A DNA stretch of 17,088 nt from Rhodospirillaceae bacterium (lineage in GTDB: Bacteria > Pseudomonadota > Alphaproteobacteria > TMED109 > TMED131). A program made the position numbers and the translations under genes. This document shows positions 16,279 through 17,088 of the stretch, in pieces (within the stretch, counting starts at the first letter, position 1; the number at the start of each line of letters is the position of its first letter). The notes beneath the pieces are model-generated. The model was not told the origin of the DNA and did not search any database. It worked only from the letters and a program-made list of their open reading frames with translations. Location of the stretch: NCBI GenBank assembly GCA_902547175.1, contig CACCMS010000020.1, positions 1 through 17,088 of the forward strand, in the 5' to 3' direction.

Positions 16279-16977
16279 ATGATTATAAGAATTCTAGTAA
16301 CTTTAAGTATTATAATCGTTATTTTTGCGAATCCTTTCAATTTAAGTTCAAATGAAAGTATTGATGTAAAAGAAGAAAGTCTTACAAATAAATATATTAA
16401 TAGCTTAAGAGAGGGTAAATGGGGGGCCTCAGATCCAAGTTGGGTAAAAAAAGAAGTTGCAAAGGAATTTTTCCCAAAGGTAACAAAATTAGGAAGATTA
16501 GAGGGAGACCCTCCAACAGTTAGTGTTTTTAGTAAAGGAGAGTTAGTAGGCTACTTATTTGTTACTAAAGATATAACATCCTCCAAAGGTTACGCCTCAT
16601 TAACCTTTGATATGCTAGTAGGTTTAAGACTAGACGGTAAACTAGCTGGGGCTAAAGTATTGGATCATCAAGAGCCTATAATAGGCATGTACACACCAGA
16701 TGGTCAATTAATACTACCAAAATTTACAAGTCAATACAGAGATTTAGATATAAGAGTTCCCACTAAAGTAAATTTACTTAGGACGGAAGGAGAAGGATCA
16801 ATAGATGGAATTTCTTCAGCAACTGTAAGTGCAGTTTTATTTAATGGAGCTATTCTAAGAGCTGCAAGAATAGTAGCTTTATCTAAAGGTTTAAGATTAA
16901 ATGATAAACCAGTAATAGATATAGTAAATTTTGAAAAAAAAAAATTTTATGACTTAGTTCTAGTTCATATAGCCTAG
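16279..16977 (+). CDS. NosR-like FMN-binding domain protein, 3' end probably broken
   Basis: The 232 codons align with the N-terminal flavodomain of the 742-aa NosR-like protein. They encode a signal/anchor segment (~3-18), then FFPKVTKLG (64-72), HQEPI (130-134) and flavinylation motif DGISSAT (176-182, T182 the likely FMN acceptor), a better match to the Dgx(s/t)(s/g)AT consensus than its paralogue. ApbE-dependent covalent FMN in the periplasm is the expected modification. Similarity to the paralogue runs to about FYDLV (223-227, compare KWSAL there) and then ends. The last residues, LVHIA, are antisense to prfB sequence, so the natural gene was probably longer, possibly a full NosR with Fe-S parts. 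No other frame continues it past the A11 tract (16934-16944). A strong GGGGAGGG site precedes the ATG, which is divergent from the amidohydrolase gene. Confidence 0.8.
   Translation: MIIRILVTLSIIIVIFANPFNLSSNESIDVKEESLTNKYINSLREGKWGASDPSWVKKEVAKEFFPKVTKLGRLEGDPPTVSVFSKGELVGYLFVTKDITSSKGYASLTFDMLVGLRLDGKLAGAKVLDHQEPIIGMYTPDGQLILPKFTSQYRDLDIRVPTKVNLLRTEGEGSIDGISSATVSAVLFNGAILRAARIVALSKGLRLNDKPVIDIVNFEKKKFYDLVLVHIA
16945..16963. other. Rearrangement or chimera junction between the NosR-like gene and prfB
   Basis: Plus-strand similarity to NosR ends here and minus-strand similarity to release factor 2 begins here, with a few bases readable as either. Neither gene continues on the far side. The adjacent A11 run (16934-16944) may have helped the join. 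The exact breakpoint cannot be set from sequence alone. Confidence 0.65.
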
Positions 16978-17088
16978 ATTTTAACATCTTCAAAGCAGAG
17001 GCTCTATTTTGATGTTGAGATCTTTGATTTTGGCATTGTACTACTATTCCAGTAGATAAATGAGAAATTCTTATTGCGCTGTCAGTTT
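16955..17088 (-). pseudogene. prfB: Peptide chain release factor 2 fragment (partial at window end, 3'-truncated)
   Basis: Read on the minus strand from 17086, 44 codons give [20 protein letters not shown] followed by [16 protein letters not shown] and SRLYELEL. This is the conserved stretch immediately after the GGQ motif of RF2, the factor that terminates at UGA and UAA. QCQN-x-RSQH and LYELE distinguish it from RF1. The GGQ and N-terminal parts would lie beyond the window end. On the other side the match stops at ~16955, where RF2 proteins normally have another ~70-90 residues including IRSYVLQPYQMVKD. The open frame instead runs antisense through the NosR-like gene to a stop at 16883-16885. 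The fragment is therefore truncated by a breakpoint, either real or an artefact. Confidence 0.8.

Noticed and set aside
16934..16944. Frameshift in the A11 run as the reason the NosR-like frame ends
   Set aside because: Both alternative frames after the run hit stops within a few codons and show no NosR continuation; a breakpoint explains the data better.
16883..16954. prfB frame continuing antisense through the NosR-like gene as a real novel C-terminus
   Set aside because: After LYELEL it reads a low-complexity Phe run and hydrophobic residues unlike any RF2 end, on DNA that clearly encodes the NosR-like protein on the other strand.
1..17088. CRISPR arrays, tRNA or rRNA genes, insertion sequences, phage genes
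   Set aside because: I saw no regularly spaced repeats, no cloverleaf-like sequences, and no transposase, integrase or terminal inverted repeats.

Overview
The window is about 17.1 kb of very AT-rich, gene-dense bacterial DNA. Genes often abut or overlap by a few bases, and no gap is longer than about 140 bp. Gene content (acyl-CoA carboxylase beta subunit, IlvA, Dld-type quinone-dependent D-lactate dehydrogenase, RND efflux pair, NosR-like flavoprotein with an ApbE transferase, Tat-exported amidohydrolase) and low GC suggest a streamlined, probably marine proteobacterium, most likely alphaproteobacterial. That placement is inference from composition and protein style. Both ends lie inside genes, so this is a fragment or a whole short contig.

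Left part (1-4088): the 3' end of a carboxyltransferase gene, then threonine dehydratase (ilvA, minus), whose start codon is only 8 nt from that of a divergent left-handed beta-helix gene. That protein is a head-to-tail fusion of two gamma-carbonic-anhydrase-like halves. Each half has lost part of the metal site, and the retained residues look complementary. A minus-strand short-chain dehydrogenase homologue lacking the usual Tyr/Lys catalytic pair follows.

Middle (4143-10107): a probable plus-strand operon of dld, a periplasmic adaptor (membrane fusion) protein and an RND permease.

Right part (10148-16977): a redox cluster. It holds a DoxX-like membrane protein and an ApbE/NosX-type FMN transferase on plus; a 742-aa NosR-family membrane flavo-iron-sulfur protein, an unrecognised 185-aa secreted protein and a Tat-signal amidohydrolase on minus; and a second NosR-like FMN-binding domain protein on plus, divergent from the amidohydrolase. 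ApbE would attach FMN covalently to the two NosR-type domains, and the 742-aa protein could then move electrons between the membrane quinone pool or cytoplasm and the periplasm. No nosZ or other nos genes are present, so the redox partner is unknown. The secreted 185-aa protein and the amidohydrolase are the obvious candidates by proximity. A GC-rich hairpin just before the NosR-like gene contains its probable Shine-Dalgarno sequence.

Right end (about 16950-17088): the minus strand encodes 44 clearly recognisable residues of peptide chain release factor 2 (prfB), which collide with the 3' end of the second NosR-like gene. Both genes are broken at the same point, so this is either a real rearrangement or, quite plausibly, an assembly or amplification chimera.
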